Counted from the first letter of the stretch, positions 1 to 8,413 are shown. The stretch: 39,830 nt of DNA from Chloroflexota bacterium (GCA_024275635.1 JAJRYT010000119.1:1-39830); one strand, 5' to 3'. Numbers and translations: made by a program. The notes: generated from the letters alone by a model not told the origin.

Positions 1-316
1 TCACTCTTTTTATGCGATGTTCAAATATTCGTACTCGAGTAAAGTTGCATTGACTAAAATCAGATTCTCACTCTGGTTACAAAATTATCTGGAAATATTT
101 CTGATTTCGAATTTTGTACAAAGTCGAGCTTAGGGCACGTTTGTTTATAACTGTGGCGTTTGAAAAATCGTAACCAGGTAATTGGTAATTGGTAATTACC
201 CAATTACCAATTACCAGCAAACTGCAAAGTTAATTTTGAACGAACCCTTAATAACAAACGTTTACTTAATAACGAACAGCTTCTTAAAACCGGCTCCTGG
301 CCGCCGCCAGTCACCA
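1..316. other. Intergenic region upstream of tRNA-Leu
   Basis: I see no convincing coding region here. The stretch is AT-rich compared with the genes that follow. It holds a strong hairpin built from GGTAATT units (177-215) and a looser inverted pair, ACGTTTGTTTATAA near 137-150 and TTAATAACAAACGT near 249-262. The latter could be a degraded insertion-element remnant, but that is only a guess. The gene to the left lies outside the window. Confidence 0.6.
177..215. repeat. Inverted repeat of GGTAATT units
   Basis: Positions 177-192 read GGTAATTGGTAATTGG and 200-215 read CCAATTACCAATTACC, a perfect 16-bp inverted repeat with a 7-base loop. The unit is the same heptamer that fills the spacer at 17401-17455, so this is a second copy of a dispersed simple-repeat family. 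There is no U-tract, so I do not call it a terminator. Confidence 0.85.
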
Positions 317-345
317 TTGACAGAAAAGATTCCTTGAATTATACT
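317..345 (+). promoter_or_regulatory. Sigma-70-type promoter of tRNA-Leu
   Basis: TTGACA at 317-322 and TATACT at 340-345 are separated by exactly 17 bases. This is a perfect -35 box and a five-of-six -10 box. The expected transcription start near 352 lies about 19 bases before the mature tRNA at 371. It is the best promoter match I found on the plus strand, as expected for a stable-RNA gene. Confidence 0.8.
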
Positions 346-370
346 CCCGCCGTCTTAAAAATTAGCGCCA

Positions 371-452
371 GCCGAAGTGGCGGAACTGGCAGACGCGCAC
401 GACTCAAACTCGTGTTCCTTCGGGAGTGTGGGTTCGATTCCCACCTTCGGCA
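371..452 (+). tRNA. tRNA-Leu (anticodon CAA)
   Basis: The acceptor stem GCCGAAG (371-377) pairs with CTTCGGC (445-451), with A as discriminator. The anticodon stem CACGA/TCGTG encloses the loop CTCAAAC, giving anticodon CAA, which reads UUG. A long variable arm around TTCCTTCGGGAG is typical of class II tRNAs such as leucine. The T arm is GTGGG-TTCGATT-CCCAC. The terminal CCA is not encoded and must be added after transcription. An 11-bp hairpin follows immediately at 454-478. Confidence 0.95.
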
Positions 453-453
453 T

Positions 454-478
454 CTGATACGAATGATATTCGTGTCAG
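454..478 (+). other. Hairpin directly after tRNA-Leu
   Basis: CTGATACGAAT and ATTCGTGTCAG form an 11-bp stem with one G-U pair and a 3-base loop. It starts two bases after the tRNA. There is no T-run after it, so it could be a processing signal or a chance palindrome rather than a terminator. Confidence 0.55.
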
Positions 479-510
479 CATTATATGCTCCGACCAGGGG
501 CAGGGCAAAT

Positions 511-545
511 AAAGAGAGTTGCTCGTCATGGGCATCTCTTTTTTT
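511..545 (+). terminator. Probable rho-independent terminator after tRNA-Leu
   Basis: AAAGAGA (511-517) pairs with TCTCTTT (535-541), with an inner TGC/GCA helix, and the right arm runs into a stretch of seven T (539-545). It would end the tRNA transcript before the next gene at 606. The helix has a small bulge and is not very GC-rich, so termination efficiency is uncertain. Confidence 0.6.
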
Positions 546-605
546 GTACCTGACGGCGAATGGTGGGAACTCACCCTTGATATATTGATTAACAAACAAT
601 CCGTT

Positions 606-992
606 ATGTTTCGATTGCGTGATCCTCTAATGGTAATCCTTGGCTTAGCGATTGGCGCTGGATTGGGCCTATATCTGGGCTGGGTCGCCTGGCCCACTGA
701 GTTTACCGACGCCAACCCCTCCGTTCTGCAAGAAAGCTACCGCCAGGATTATGTCCGCATGATCGCTGCCACCTACGCCGCCGACGGCAATCTGGACACA
801 GCCCAACAGCGCCTGGCCAGCCTGGGGGAGGACGGCAAGGGCACGCTGCTGTCGGTTACGATTGACGCGATTTTGTTGGGCGAGAACGAGCTAGAGATAC
901 GACGATTGGTGAGCTTAGCCGCTGATTTGGACATTTCCTCCCCGGCCATGACGCCTTATCTGACAGATAACGCCAACGGAGACAGCCCGTGA
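606..992 (+). CDS. Small membrane-anchored protein of unknown function
   Basis: The 128-residue product has one hydrophobic segment near residues 8-27, followed by a soluble, mostly helical region. I do not recognise a named family. A block around residues 29-75 (WPTEFTDANP, DYVRMIAATYAADG, AQQRLASL) clearly matches the corresponding part of the next gene, so the two are tandem paralogues. The ADGNLDTAQQRL stretch resembles a single TPR-like helix pair. I chose ATG 606 because longer starts would run back through the terminator at 511-545. No clear ribosome-binding site precedes it. The stop overlaps the next start in a GTGA arrangement, so the pair is almost certainly co-translated. Confidence 0.75.
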   Translation: MFRLRDPLMVILGLAIGAGLGLYLGWVAWPTEFTDANPSVLQESYRQDYVRMIAATYAADGNLDTAQQRLASLGEDGKGTLLSVTIDAILLGENELEIRRLVSLAADLDISSPAMTPYLTDNANGDSP

Positions 993-1909
993 GCCGCCGC
1001 CAACGCCGCCTTCGCGCTGGCGACGATTCTAAGGCGTCATTGCGACGATTTTCAACAGCCAGCTTGCTGTTCCTGGGATTGATTTTGGGGTTGGCCGGAT
1101 CGCTTTACTATGCCTGGGTTGTGGCGCCAGTTGTTTACGTGGACGCTGGCCCGGCCCGGTTTAGCGACGGGCACAAGGCGGAATATATCTTTCTAGTCAG
1201 CCAGAGTTATGCGGTAGATGGCGACTGGGAACAGGCACAGCGGCGGCTGGCGGCGTTGGACGACCCGGCGCTGCCGCAAACGGTGACGGCTTTGTTGGAA
1301 AGTTATGTGCGGGAGCAACGGCCGTCTCCCTCCATTCATAATCTGGCGGTCCTGGCGCGGCAGTTGGGAGCCGATGCGCCCGCGGTGGCCTTGTTTGCGC
1401 CCACGCCGTTGGCGGGTATTCGGCCGTCGCCGACAGCCAGCCCAACCATCATGCCGGCAACGGCCGTATCCACCCCCACGCCGCAGCCGACGGTGACAGT
1501 AAGACCAACGATGACGGCCGTTCCCGTCTCGCCGCCCAACCCTACCGCCCAACCTGCCTACCGCCTGCTCAACCAGCAGCCACTTTGCCTCGAGGCCGAT
1601 TCCGCGCCGCGCATCGAAGTCGTCACCCTGGATGCGCTGCTCAACCCCCTGCCCGGCGTCGAAACAATCGTCGCCTGGGATGGCGGCAGCGACCATTTCT
1701 TCACCGGCTTCAAACCGGCATTGGGAGACGGGGCTGGGGATTTTGCCATGAGTCCCGGCACATCTTACACCGTCATGTTAACCGACGGCAGCCCGGAAAT
1801 CAGCGGCTTACGCATTGAAACATGCGCCAGCGGCCTGGACGGTGGCTGGCGGCTGACTTTCCAGAATCTAATTTTGCAGCCCGACCAGCCCGACCAGCCC
1901 GATTCATAA
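989..1909 (+). CDS. Membrane-anchored protein with Pro/Thr-rich linker, paralogue of upstream gene
   Basis: The 306-residue protein has a basic N-terminus and a transmembrane segment near residues 24-46. An extracytoplasmic block follows (residues about 47-90) that matches the preceding gene: DAGPARFSDG, YAVDGDWEQAQRRLAAL. Residues about 146-190 are a Pro/Thr/Val-rich spacer, and 195-300 form a C-terminal domain with two cysteines that may be a beta-sandwich. The function is unknown. Translation starts at GTG, overlapping the previous stop by four bases. The linker contains several copies of the ACGGCCGT motif, read as TAV. The gene converges with the minus-strand gene ending at 1923. Confidence 0.8.
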   Translation: MSRRQRRLRAGDDSKASLRRFSTASLLFLGLILGLAGSLYYAWVVAPVVYVDAGPARFSDGHKAEYIFLVSQSYAVDGDWEQAQRRLAALDDPALPQTVTALLESYVREQRPSPSIHNLAVLARQLGADAPAVALFAPTPLAGIRPSPTASPTIMPATAVSTPTPQPTVTVRPTMTAVPVSPPNPTAQPAYRLLNQQPLCLEADSAPRIEVVTLDALLNPLPGVETIVAWDGGSDHFFTGFKPALGDGAGDFAMSPGTSYTVMLTDGSPEISGLRIETCASGLDGGWRLTFQNLILQPDQPDQPDS

Positions 1910-1922
1910 AGCGCGACAGCAG

Positions 1923-3023
1923 CTATGTCAGCAGCACCGAAACCAGCTTGCTAAGCCCCTGCTCCTGCAGCCAGAGGCGGGTGCGCGAGCGCTCGCTGAC
2001 ATGGGGAATGCGGGCCACCGGCACCCGCGTTAATTTGGCGTTGTCCGCCGGGCCATGCAGTTCGTTGATGACCGGCAGCAAACGCTGGGCGTTGAGTCCC
2101 AGTTTAGGAGCGGCGGAAAGAAATGTATCCAGGTTTTTGTTGGACAGCTCTTGCCCGGAGGTAAGAATAAACCCTTTATCAGCGCATTGCAGCGCGGTGA
2201 AGGTAATCGGGGTCAGCGCCGAGTTAAGGTCGAGGAGAATGTAATACCCATTGGTTTTCAATAAGCCAAGAAGCTGTTTAAGTCGCTCAGTAGAAGGCTT
2301 TTCCTGGGGGTTGATGTAGTAACCGGGCGCTGGAATAATATGCAGATTGGCCCGGTGGCGCTGGCTAAAAAACATGATTTCTTTCAATGATAGCGGGGGG
2401 GACTCGCTTGAATTGGAAAGCAGATTCAGGATATGGCGGGCGCTGTACAATTTAAGCATGACCGCTAATCCACCCAGAGGCAGCGCCAGATCGATCAGGA
2501 CAACCTGTAACCCTTCACGCAGGGCGAGCGCTTCTCCCATTTGAACGGCCAGGGTGGAAACGCCGACGCCGCCTTTGGGACTGTAAAAGGCAGCGATACG
2601 GCCGTTTTCCTGTTTCGCTGGTTGGGAAGCAGCCGACGCCGCCGGGCCGCTCCTGCGCCGTAAGATGGCCGTGATGTGGGCAATAAACTCATCAGCCTGG
2701 AATGGTTTGGTCAGATAGTCATCGGCTCCCATTTCAAAAGCGCGCAGCTTATCATTTTTATTGGACAGCGCGGTGAGAAAGATGATCGGGATTTTGGCTG
2801 ATTTTGGATCTGCTTTAAGCTGGCGGCAAACATCAAACCCACTCATGTTGGGCATCATAATATCCAGCACAATCAAATCCGGCTGGTGCTTGCGGGCCGC
2901 TTCTAGCGCCCCCGGCCCATCTTTGGCCATAATCGACTCGAACCCATGACGCTTTAATTGATGCTCAACGAGATAGCGAATGGTGAACTCGTCGTCAACA
3001 ACAAGAATCTTTTTCCCTTCCAT
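1923..3023 (-). CDS. Response-regulator receiver fused to TadZ/CpaE-like ATPase
   Basis: Counting from ATG 3023, residues 4-122 form a CheY-like receiver with acidic residues D10/D11, phospho-acceptor D54 (LIVLDIMMP), T84 and K106 (LTKPF). From about residue 143 a MinD/ParA-type ATPase follows with the P-loop SPKGGVGVST, in which the usual GK[ST] lysine is valine. This kind of deviation is known in CpaE/TadZ proteins, which place pilus-assembly machines at cell poles. No other tad or pilus gene is in the window, so its partner is unknown. A TTG at 3050 would add nine residues and overlap mutL. I prefer ATG 3023, which has AAGGA ten bases upstream. A 12-bp duplication (GACGCATCTAAG) lies in this start region. 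The gene follows mutL and may be co-transcribed. Confidence 0.85.
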   Translation of the reverse strand: MEGKKILVVDDEFTIRYLVEHQLKRHGFESIMAKDGPGALEAARKHQPDLIVLDIMMPNMSGFDVCRQLKADPKSAKIPIIFLTALSNKNDKLRAFEMGADDYLTKPFQADEFIAHITAILRRRSGPAASAASQPAKQENGRIAAFYSPKGGVGVSTLAVQMGEALALREGLQVVLIDLALPLGGLAVMLKLYSARHILNLLSNSSESPPLSLKEIMFFSQRHRANLHIIPAPGYYINPQEKPSTERLKQLLGLLKTNGYYILLDLNSALTPITFTALQCADKGFILTSGQELSNKNLDTFLSAAPKLGLNAQRLLPVINELHGPADNAKLTRVPVARIPHVSERSRTRLWLQEQGLSKLVSVLLT

Positions 3024-3036
3024 CTTAGATGCGTCC

Positions 3037-4857
3037 TTAGATGCGTCCAAACTCCCTGGCTAATTGGGCAACCGATAAATGAATAAGTGTGGGACGGCCG
3101 TGTGGGCAGGTGTGCGGGCTGCGGCACGCTTCCAGCTGGCGCACCATCGCTTCCATTTCCGGCGGGGATAGGATTTGTCCGGCTTTGACGGCGGCCGTTT
3201 TGCACACGCGCAAAATGATTCTGGCTTCGATGTGCCCTTGCAACGGCGTATCTCCCCGTTCCAAATCGTCAACAACAGCGTGTAAGGCGCGGGCCGGGTC
3301 CAATTTTATCAGGATGGCGGGCACGGCGCGCACCATGAAGGCGTTGGGGCCGAACGGCTCGATTTGAAACCCCAAGTTCCCCAGCCGGCCCAGATTTTCA
3401 GTTAACAATGTGGCTTGGGAAGGAGAAAGATGAACGGCCGTTCCCGCCACCAATCCTTGCGATACAATCGCCTCATTTGCCCGATCCGTCATGAACCGCT
3501 CATACAAAATACGTTCGTGCGCTGCGTGCTGGTCGATCAAAAACAGGCCATCCGGCCCTTCGGTGATGATGTAGCTGGCCCCCACCTGCCCGACGACTCG
3601 CATGATAGGCAGTTTGTCGCCGCCAAGATTTTCCGGGGAGGAAGTGTCAAAACCGACGCCGTTGTCTGTCTCTTGACCCGTGATGGTTGAGTCGGCCGCA
3701 GCCAGCCATTCCAGGTCAAGTTCCCCTTGATCATTGCGCCGCGTAAACGCAGCAAAATCCAGCGACCCACCCCAGCCGGGCGTCGTCGCTTCCGTTCCCG
3801 CGCCAGACCACGAACTCATGCTGCGGATAGGCGAATCAGCCACCAGCGTCTGGCGTGCGGCGCGCTGCACGGCCCCAAAAACGGCGCTTTGACGGCGAAA
3901 GCGCACCTCGGTTTTAGCCGGATGGACGTTCACATCCACCTCTTCCGGGGGCATGGTGATGAAGATAACGCCTAACGGGTAACGACCGGTGGGCAGCAGG
4001 GTGTGGTAGGCTTGAATGACGGCATAGGTGAGGCTGTTGTCTTTGATCCAACGGCCGTTTACAAATAACGTAATATGGTTGCGATTGGCCCAATGGAGGC
4101 TGGGCGGGCCGACGAAGCCTGAAACAGAGATTAAAGACTGAGGAGTGGAGACGGGGCGTTCTTCTTCACTCTCCACTCTCTGATCTCCAATCTCCAAAAG
4201 CTGCCGCGCCGTCTCTGGCCCGTAAACGACGGCCAACACATCCAGCAGGCGGCCATCGCCATTGCTTTGAAAAGTGATGCGGTTATTGTGGGTGAGGCGG
4301 AAACGAATATCCGGGTAGGCCAGGGCATAGCGGGTAACGAATTCATCAATGAGGCGTTTTTCGGTGGTCACGCTTTTTAGGAATTTGAGACGGGCCGGGG
4401 TATTGTAGAACAGGTTTTCAACGGCCATAACGGTTCCTTGCGGCGCGCCGACGGTTTCGCGGCTGGATTTGTGCCCGCCATCCAATATTAAACGGGTTCC
4501 GGCGGCATCCCCGGCGGCGCGGCTGACAACCGTTGCCTGACTGACAGCGGCGATGGCTGCCAGCGCCTCGCCGCGAAAGCCGAGGGTGTGGATAGCCGCT
4601 AAATCGGCAGCAGTTTGCAGTTTGGAGGTGGCGTGGCGGCGAAAAGCAACTTCTAACTCGTCGGCGGGAATCCCCAGACCATTGTCGGCCACTTGAATCA
4701 GTTGTCGGCCTCCTCCACGCACGTCTATGTTGATGGTGGTAGCTTTAGCGTCAATGGCGTTTTCGACCAGTTCTTTGACAACAGAAGACGGCCGTTCTAC
4801 CACTTCGCCTGCCGCAATTTGCGACGCCAGTTGGTCGGAGAGCAGTTGAATGGACAT
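3037..4857 (-). CDS. mutL: DNA mismatch repair protein MutL
   Basis: The 606-residue protein opens with the GHKL ATPase motifs ELVENAIDAKA, DNGLGIP and GFRGEALAAI, then the MutL signature FYNTPARLKFL. The C-terminal dimerisation domain carries DQHAAHERILYE, matching the DQHA(X)2E(X)4E metal site, and CPHGRPT, so it should be a nicking-type MutL as in bacteria lacking MutH. No mutS is nearby. The start MSIQLLSDQ is the usual MutL N-terminus; the open frame continues upstream, but that part has no family similarity. Residues about 220-241 (DQRVESEEERPVSTPQS) form an acidic insertion encoded by simple-repeat DNA resembling intergenic repeats elsewhere in the window. Confidence 0.97.
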   Translation of the reverse strand: MSIQLLSDQLASQIAAGEVVERPSSVVKELVENAIDAKATTINIDVRGGGRQLIQVADNGLGIPADELEVAFRRHATSKLQTAADLAAIHTLGFRGEALAAIAAVSQATVVSRAAGDAAGTRLILDGGHKSSRETVGAPQGTVMAVENLFYNTPARLKFLKSVTTEKRLIDEFVTRYALAYPDIRFRLTHNNRITFQSNGDGRLLDVLAVVYGPETARQLLEIGDQRVESEEERPVSTPQSLISVSGFVGPPSLHWANRNHITLFVNGRWIKDNSLTYAVIQAYHTLLPTGRYPLGVIFITMPPEEVDVNVHPAKTEVRFRRQSAVFGAVQRAARQTLVADSPIRSMSSWSGAGTEATTPGWGGSLDFAAFTRRNDQGELDLEWLAAADSTITGQETDNGVGFDTSSPENLGGDKLPIMRVVGQVGASYIITEGPDGLFLIDQHAAHERILYERFMTDRANEAIVSQGLVAGTAVHLSPSQATLLTENLGRLGNLGFQIEPFGPNAFMVRAVPAILIKLDPARALHAVVDDLERGDTPLQGHIEARIILRVCKTAAVKAGQILSPPEMEAMVRQLEACRSPHTCPHGRPTLIHLSVAQLAREFGRI

Positions 4858-4938
4858 AGCCCGACAATTGTACCACAAGAGAAGGGGGACAGAGTTGCAA
4901 AGTTGCAAAGTTGCCGAGGGCATCGTCGCAAAATCACC

Positions 4939-4967
4939 TTGCCCCCTTGCCACTCTGCAACTATACT
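4939..4967 (+). promoter_or_regulatory. Promoter of the alpha/beta hydrolase gene
   Basis: TTGCCC (4939-4944) and TATACT (4962-4967) are separated by 17 bases in the divergent region between mutL and the hydrolase. The surrounding spacer (about 4890-4960) contains GCAAAGTTGC repeat units with partial inverted complementarity, which could affect either divergent transcript. Confidence 0.5.
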
Positions 4968-4999
4968 TTCAGCTAAACCCATTACCTCGCAGGAGTATT

Positions 5000-5842
5000 A
5001 TGCCTTTTAAGCCACCTTATCCGGTCTCCGAAGAACGTAAACCGTACACACTGATAGCCGAGCAGGGGGGAGAAAACGGCCGTATTGGCTGCCTGATGCT
5101 GCATGGATTCATGGGCAGTCCCTACAGTTCCCGCCCTATGGCCGAATACCTGGTCACACAGGGCATCACCATGCACTGCCCGCTTTTGCCCGGACACGGC
5201 CATTGGCCTGACAAGCTGTACAAAGCCTCCCGCGACCGCTGGTTGGCTGAAACCGAGGAAGGGCTGGCCCGCATCCGCGAGTTGGCCGATAAAATATTCA
5301 TCATCGGCCACTCTATGGGCACCGTGATGGGGGCGTACCTGGCCACAAAACACCAGGATATTCGCGGCATGGTGATGCTGACCCCCTTGTACGACATTCC
5401 TGACAAACGGTTAAGCGTCATGCCCTTTCTTCGCTACATCATGCCCTGGTTTTACCCTCACATGCTCCGTAGTATGCGTGATTTATTGCAGCAGCGTATA
5501 TTGGATTTTGATCCCACGCTTGATTTGGACAGCCCTGAAGTTCAAGCCAAAATACCGATGATGAGCCGCGTACCTACGTCGGGGTTGGCGGAGATGGTGA
5601 AGATGGTTAAGTTTGGCCGCCAGTTTTGGTCGCAGTTATCCCTGCCAGTGCTCATTTTCCAGGGCGGGGATGATCCGGCCGTACCGTCGGCGACGATAGA
5701 GAAAATCTATAATATGCTGCCCAGCCAGGAGAAGGAGCTTAAGACGTTCCCTGAAGCCGGACATGAGTTGATGCGGCCGTTTGAGCCGGTGCATACCCAG
5801 GTGTGGCAGCTTATCCGCGACTTTTTTCGGAAGTACGAATAG
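5000..5842 (+). CDS. Alpha/beta-fold hydrolase, carboxylesterase or monoacylglycerol-lipase type
   Basis: The 280-residue cytoplasmic enzyme has an oxyanion-hole motif HGFMGS at residues 35-40 and the nucleophile elbow GHSMG with Ser105. The likely acid is in GGDDP near residue 227, and the catalytic His in AGHEL near residue 257. The layout matches the Est30/YvaK-like carboxylesterase and monoacylglycerol lipase group, so short- or medium-chain acyl esters are likely substrates, but specificity cannot be read from sequence. ATG 5000 is preceded by AGGAG at 4991-4995. The stop lies 14 bases before the first permease gene, so the genes may be read together. Confidence 0.9.
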   Translation: MPFKPPYPVSEERKPYTLIAEQGGENGRIGCLMLHGFMGSPYSSRPMAEYLVTQGITMHCPLLPGHGHWPDKLYKASRDRWLAETEEGLARIRELADKIFIIGHSMGTVMGAYLATKHQDIRGMVMLTPLYDIPDKRLSVMPFLRYIMPWFYPHMLRSMRDLLQQRILDFDPTLDLDSPEVQAKIPMMSRVPTSGLAEMVKMVKFGRQFWSQLSLPVLIFQGGDDPAVPSATIEKIYNMLPSQEKELKTFPEAGHELMRPFEPVHTQVWQLIRDFFRKYE

Positions 5843-5856
5843 TTGACTGGCCAGAT

Positions 5857-7101
5857 ATGAAGCTCACTGAGAATTTTCGCATGGCGCTGGGCGCGCTGGT
5901 GGCGAATAAACTACGCGCGCTGTTGACCATGTTAGGTATTATTATTGGGGTAGCGGCCGTTATCACCCTGGTTTCTGTGGGACAGAGCGTAGAAAGCGTT
6001 GTCCTCTCCGAATTTGAGGGACTGGGCAACAACTTGCTTTTTGTTTTCCCCGGCCAAATCGGCCCAGGTCAACGGGGGCCGCACCGGGTCGGTGGCAGTG
6101 GACTAACCAACAATGACGCCGCCGCCCTGGCTGATCCTTTGCTTGTGCCGGACGTGCTGCGCATCGTCCCCAGCTATGCCCGGCCAGCCATCGTCACAAG
6201 AGGCCGGGAAGAAGCCCGTACCGGCGTCACCGGGACGACGCCGGGTTATCCTGATATTCGCAACCATCACACCGTTGCGGGAAATTTCTTCACCGAACAA
6301 GATGAACTCAACAGCACGCGGGTAGCTGTCCTGGGCCAGACCGTTTATGAAGCGTTGTTCCCCGATGGCGAACCACCCGTGGGTGAAACCATCCGCATCA
6401 ACAATATTAATTTTCGTGTGATTGGGTTGATGGAAGAAAAAGGCGGCTCCGGCTTTAATGACCAGGATGATTTGATATTGGTTCCTTTAAGCGCCGCCCA
6501 AAAACGCCTTTTTCCGGCGCGCCGGACCGATGGCAAATTTCGGGTTGATTTTATCCTGGCGCAGGCGGTTGATAAGTCCCGGCAGGATGCAGCTATTGCT
6601 GAGATGGAGTTGGTGTTGCGTGAAAAACACGCCATCTCTTTTGAGGACGAGGATGATTTTACTGTTTTAAGCCAGGAAGAATTGGTGGGCGCATTGAGCC
6701 AGATTACTGGGGTGCTGACGATATTCCTGGGCGTTATCGCCGGTATTTCACTGTTGGTGGGCGGCATTGGCATTATGAATATCATGCTGGTCTCGGTCAC
6801 GGAGCGGACACGGGAAATTGGCTTACGCAAAGCGGTGGGCGCTAAACAGCGTGATATTTTATGGCAGTTCCTGGTGGAAGCGATGGTGATGGCGCTGGTA
6901 GGCGGGGTGATTGGCCTGGCGCTGGGCGCAGGCGGTTCCCTGCTGATTTCTAATTTATCCGATAGCTTACAGCCGACGCTGGCCTGGGATTCGGTAGCGC
7001 TGGCGATTATTTTTTCGGCTGCGGTGGGCCTGTTTTTTGGTATTTATCCAGCCTCGCGGGCGGCGCGGTTGAATCCGATTGATGCGCTGAGGTATGAATA
7101 G
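5857..7101 (+). CDS. FtsX/MacB-type ABC transporter permease (first of tandem pair)
   Basis: The 414-residue protein has the MacB layout: an N-terminal membrane helix after ALVANKLRALLTMLG, a large extracytoplasmic MacB_PCD domain (about 45-270), and three C-terminal helices with the FtsX block SLLVGGIGIMNIMLVSV and TREIGLRKAVGA. It ends NPIDALRYE as typical family members do. Such permeases work with a LolD/MacB ATPase in mechanotransmission or export of lipids, peptides or drugs. No ATPase or membrane-fusion partner is adjacent. ATG 5857 begins at the conserved MKLTENFRMA start; no strong ribosome-binding site is visible, so coupling to the hydrolase is possible. Confidence 0.93.
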   Translation: MKLTENFRMALGALVANKLRALLTMLGIIIGVAAVITLVSVGQSVESVVLSEFEGLGNNLLFVFPGQIGPGQRGPHRVGGSGLTNNDAAALADPLLVPDVLRIVPSYARPAIVTRGREEARTGVTGTTPGYPDIRNHHTVAGNFFTEQDELNSTRVAVLGQTVYEALFPDGEPPVGETIRINNINFRVIGLMEEKGGSGFNDQDDLILVPLSAAQKRLFPARRTDGKFRVDFILAQAVDKSRQDAAIAEMELVLREKHAISFEDEDDFTVLSQEELVGALSQITGVLTIFLGVIAGISLLVGGIGIMNIMLVSVTERTREIGLRKAVGAKQRDILWQFLVEAMVMALVGGVIGLALGAGGSLLISNLSDSLQPTLAWDSVALAIIFSAAVGLFFGIYPASRAARLNPIDALRYE

Positions 7102-7152
7102 CGTGGGCAAGTAGGCAAGTGACTTGCACCCTTGCGGACTTGTACTCTGATT

Positions 7153-8403
7153 ATGAATCTTCGTGAAAATTTCCGAATTGCGCTGCGAGCGCTGGCGGCC
7201 AACAAATTACGCGCGGGGCTGACGATGTTGGGCATAATGATTGGGGTAGCGGCCGTTATTACGCTGCTGGCGATTGGCGACGGGGTGACTCGTTTTGTCG
7301 CTGACCAGTTCCTGGGGCTGGGTACGAATCTTGTGTTTATTATTCCGCCGCAGGAGGAGCCGGGCCCGCCAGGCCATAATTCTTTGACTGAAAATTCGCT
7401 GACCTTGCAAGATGCGATGCTGTTAGCGGATGCGGCCGTTGTGCCGGGGGCGGCTAAAGTAGCGCCGGTTATTCTCCGCAATACAGATTTGCAGTATGAA
7501 GGGACTGTTCATAATGTGCTGGTGCGGGCCTCAACGCCGGACTACAGTGAAGTGGTAAACTTTATTCCTGAACGGGGTCGCTTTTTTAATGAGACGGATT
7601 ATAACGGCCGTTCTCGTGTTGTTGTGTTAGGCCAGGAAACCGTCGCTGCGCTCTTCCCGGCCGACACCGATCCCCTGGGCGCCAATGTCAAAATACGCGG
7701 CATTAACTTCCGCGTCATTGGCATCCTGAAAGAAAAGGGGGCCGCCGGCATGGGCGGCAGCCAGGATGATATTGCTATTTTGCCTTTTACAACGGCGCAA
7801 GAACGTCTTTTCAATAATCGCAGCCAGCGCACCGGCCGTTACCTGGTTGACGCCATTTTGATTCAAGCGGTTGATGATAAATCGGTTCAGGATGTGATCA
7901 TTGACGCTTCCAACGCGCTGCGTCAGGCGCACAATATCAACTTCCGCGATGAGGATGATTTTCAAGTTTTAACGCAGCAAGATTTTTTGGACGCATTTGG
8001 GGCTGTTACCGGTGTGCTGACGGTGTTCCTGGGCGCGATTGCCAGTATTTCGCTGTTGGTGGGCGGCATTGGCATTATGAACATCATGCTGGTGTCGGTA
8101 ACGGAGCGGACGCGGGAGATCGGGCTGCGTAAAGCGGTTGGGGCCAGGTACCGGGATATTTTGGGCCAGTTTTTGACGGAGGCGGTGGTGTTGGCGTTGC
8201 TGGGTGGACTGTGGGGGATTGGTATGGGGATTGCGGGGGCAACGGCCGTTCATCTGGCCGTCCCCGATCTTGACACAACCGTCACCAGCAGCGCCATTGG
8301 TCTGGCCGTCGGCTTTTCTATTGCTGTTGGCCTTTTTTTTGGTATCTACCCCGCCTCTCGCGCCGCCAGCCTAAACCCGATTGATGCGTTGCGGTTTGAG
8401 TAA
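7153..8403 (+). CDS. FtsX/MacB-type ABC transporter permease (second of tandem pair)
   Basis: This 416-residue paralogue of the preceding gene shares its topology: one N-terminal helix, a MacB_PCD-like periplasmic domain and three C-terminal helices. Long identical stretches such as SLLVGGIGIMNIMLVSV and TERTREIGLRKAVGA, and the terminus NPIDALRFE, show a fairly recent tandem duplication or strong constraint. The two could form a heterodimeric permease that recruits an ATPase encoded elsewhere. The 51-base spacer between them contains short GCAAGT repeats, and no good ribosome-binding site precedes ATG 7153. Confidence 0.93.
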   Translation: MNLRENFRIALRALAANKLRAGLTMLGIMIGVAAVITLLAIGDGVTRFVADQFLGLGTNLVFIIPPQEEPGPPGHNSLTENSLTLQDAMLLADAAVVPGAAKVAPVILRNTDLQYEGTVHNVLVRASTPDYSEVVNFIPERGRFFNETDYNGRSRVVVLGQETVAALFPADTDPLGANVKIRGINFRVIGILKEKGAAGMGGSQDDIAILPFTTAQERLFNNRSQRTGRYLVDAILIQAVDDKSVQDVIIDASNALRQAHNINFRDEDDFQVLTQQDFLDAFGAVTGVLTVFLGAIASISLLVGGIGIMNIMLVSVTERTREIGLRKAVGARYRDILGQFLTEAVVLALLGGLWGIGMGIAGATAVHLAVPDLDTTVTSSAIGLAVGFSIAVGLFFGIYPASRAASLNPIDALRFE

Positions 8404-8413
8404 ACATTGATGA

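Noticed and set aside
4381..4440. Degenerate copies such as ACGGCCAT or GCGGCCGT as part of the iterated motif
   Set aside because: I counted only the exact octamer; single-base variants also occur but are harder to separate from GC-rich background by eye.
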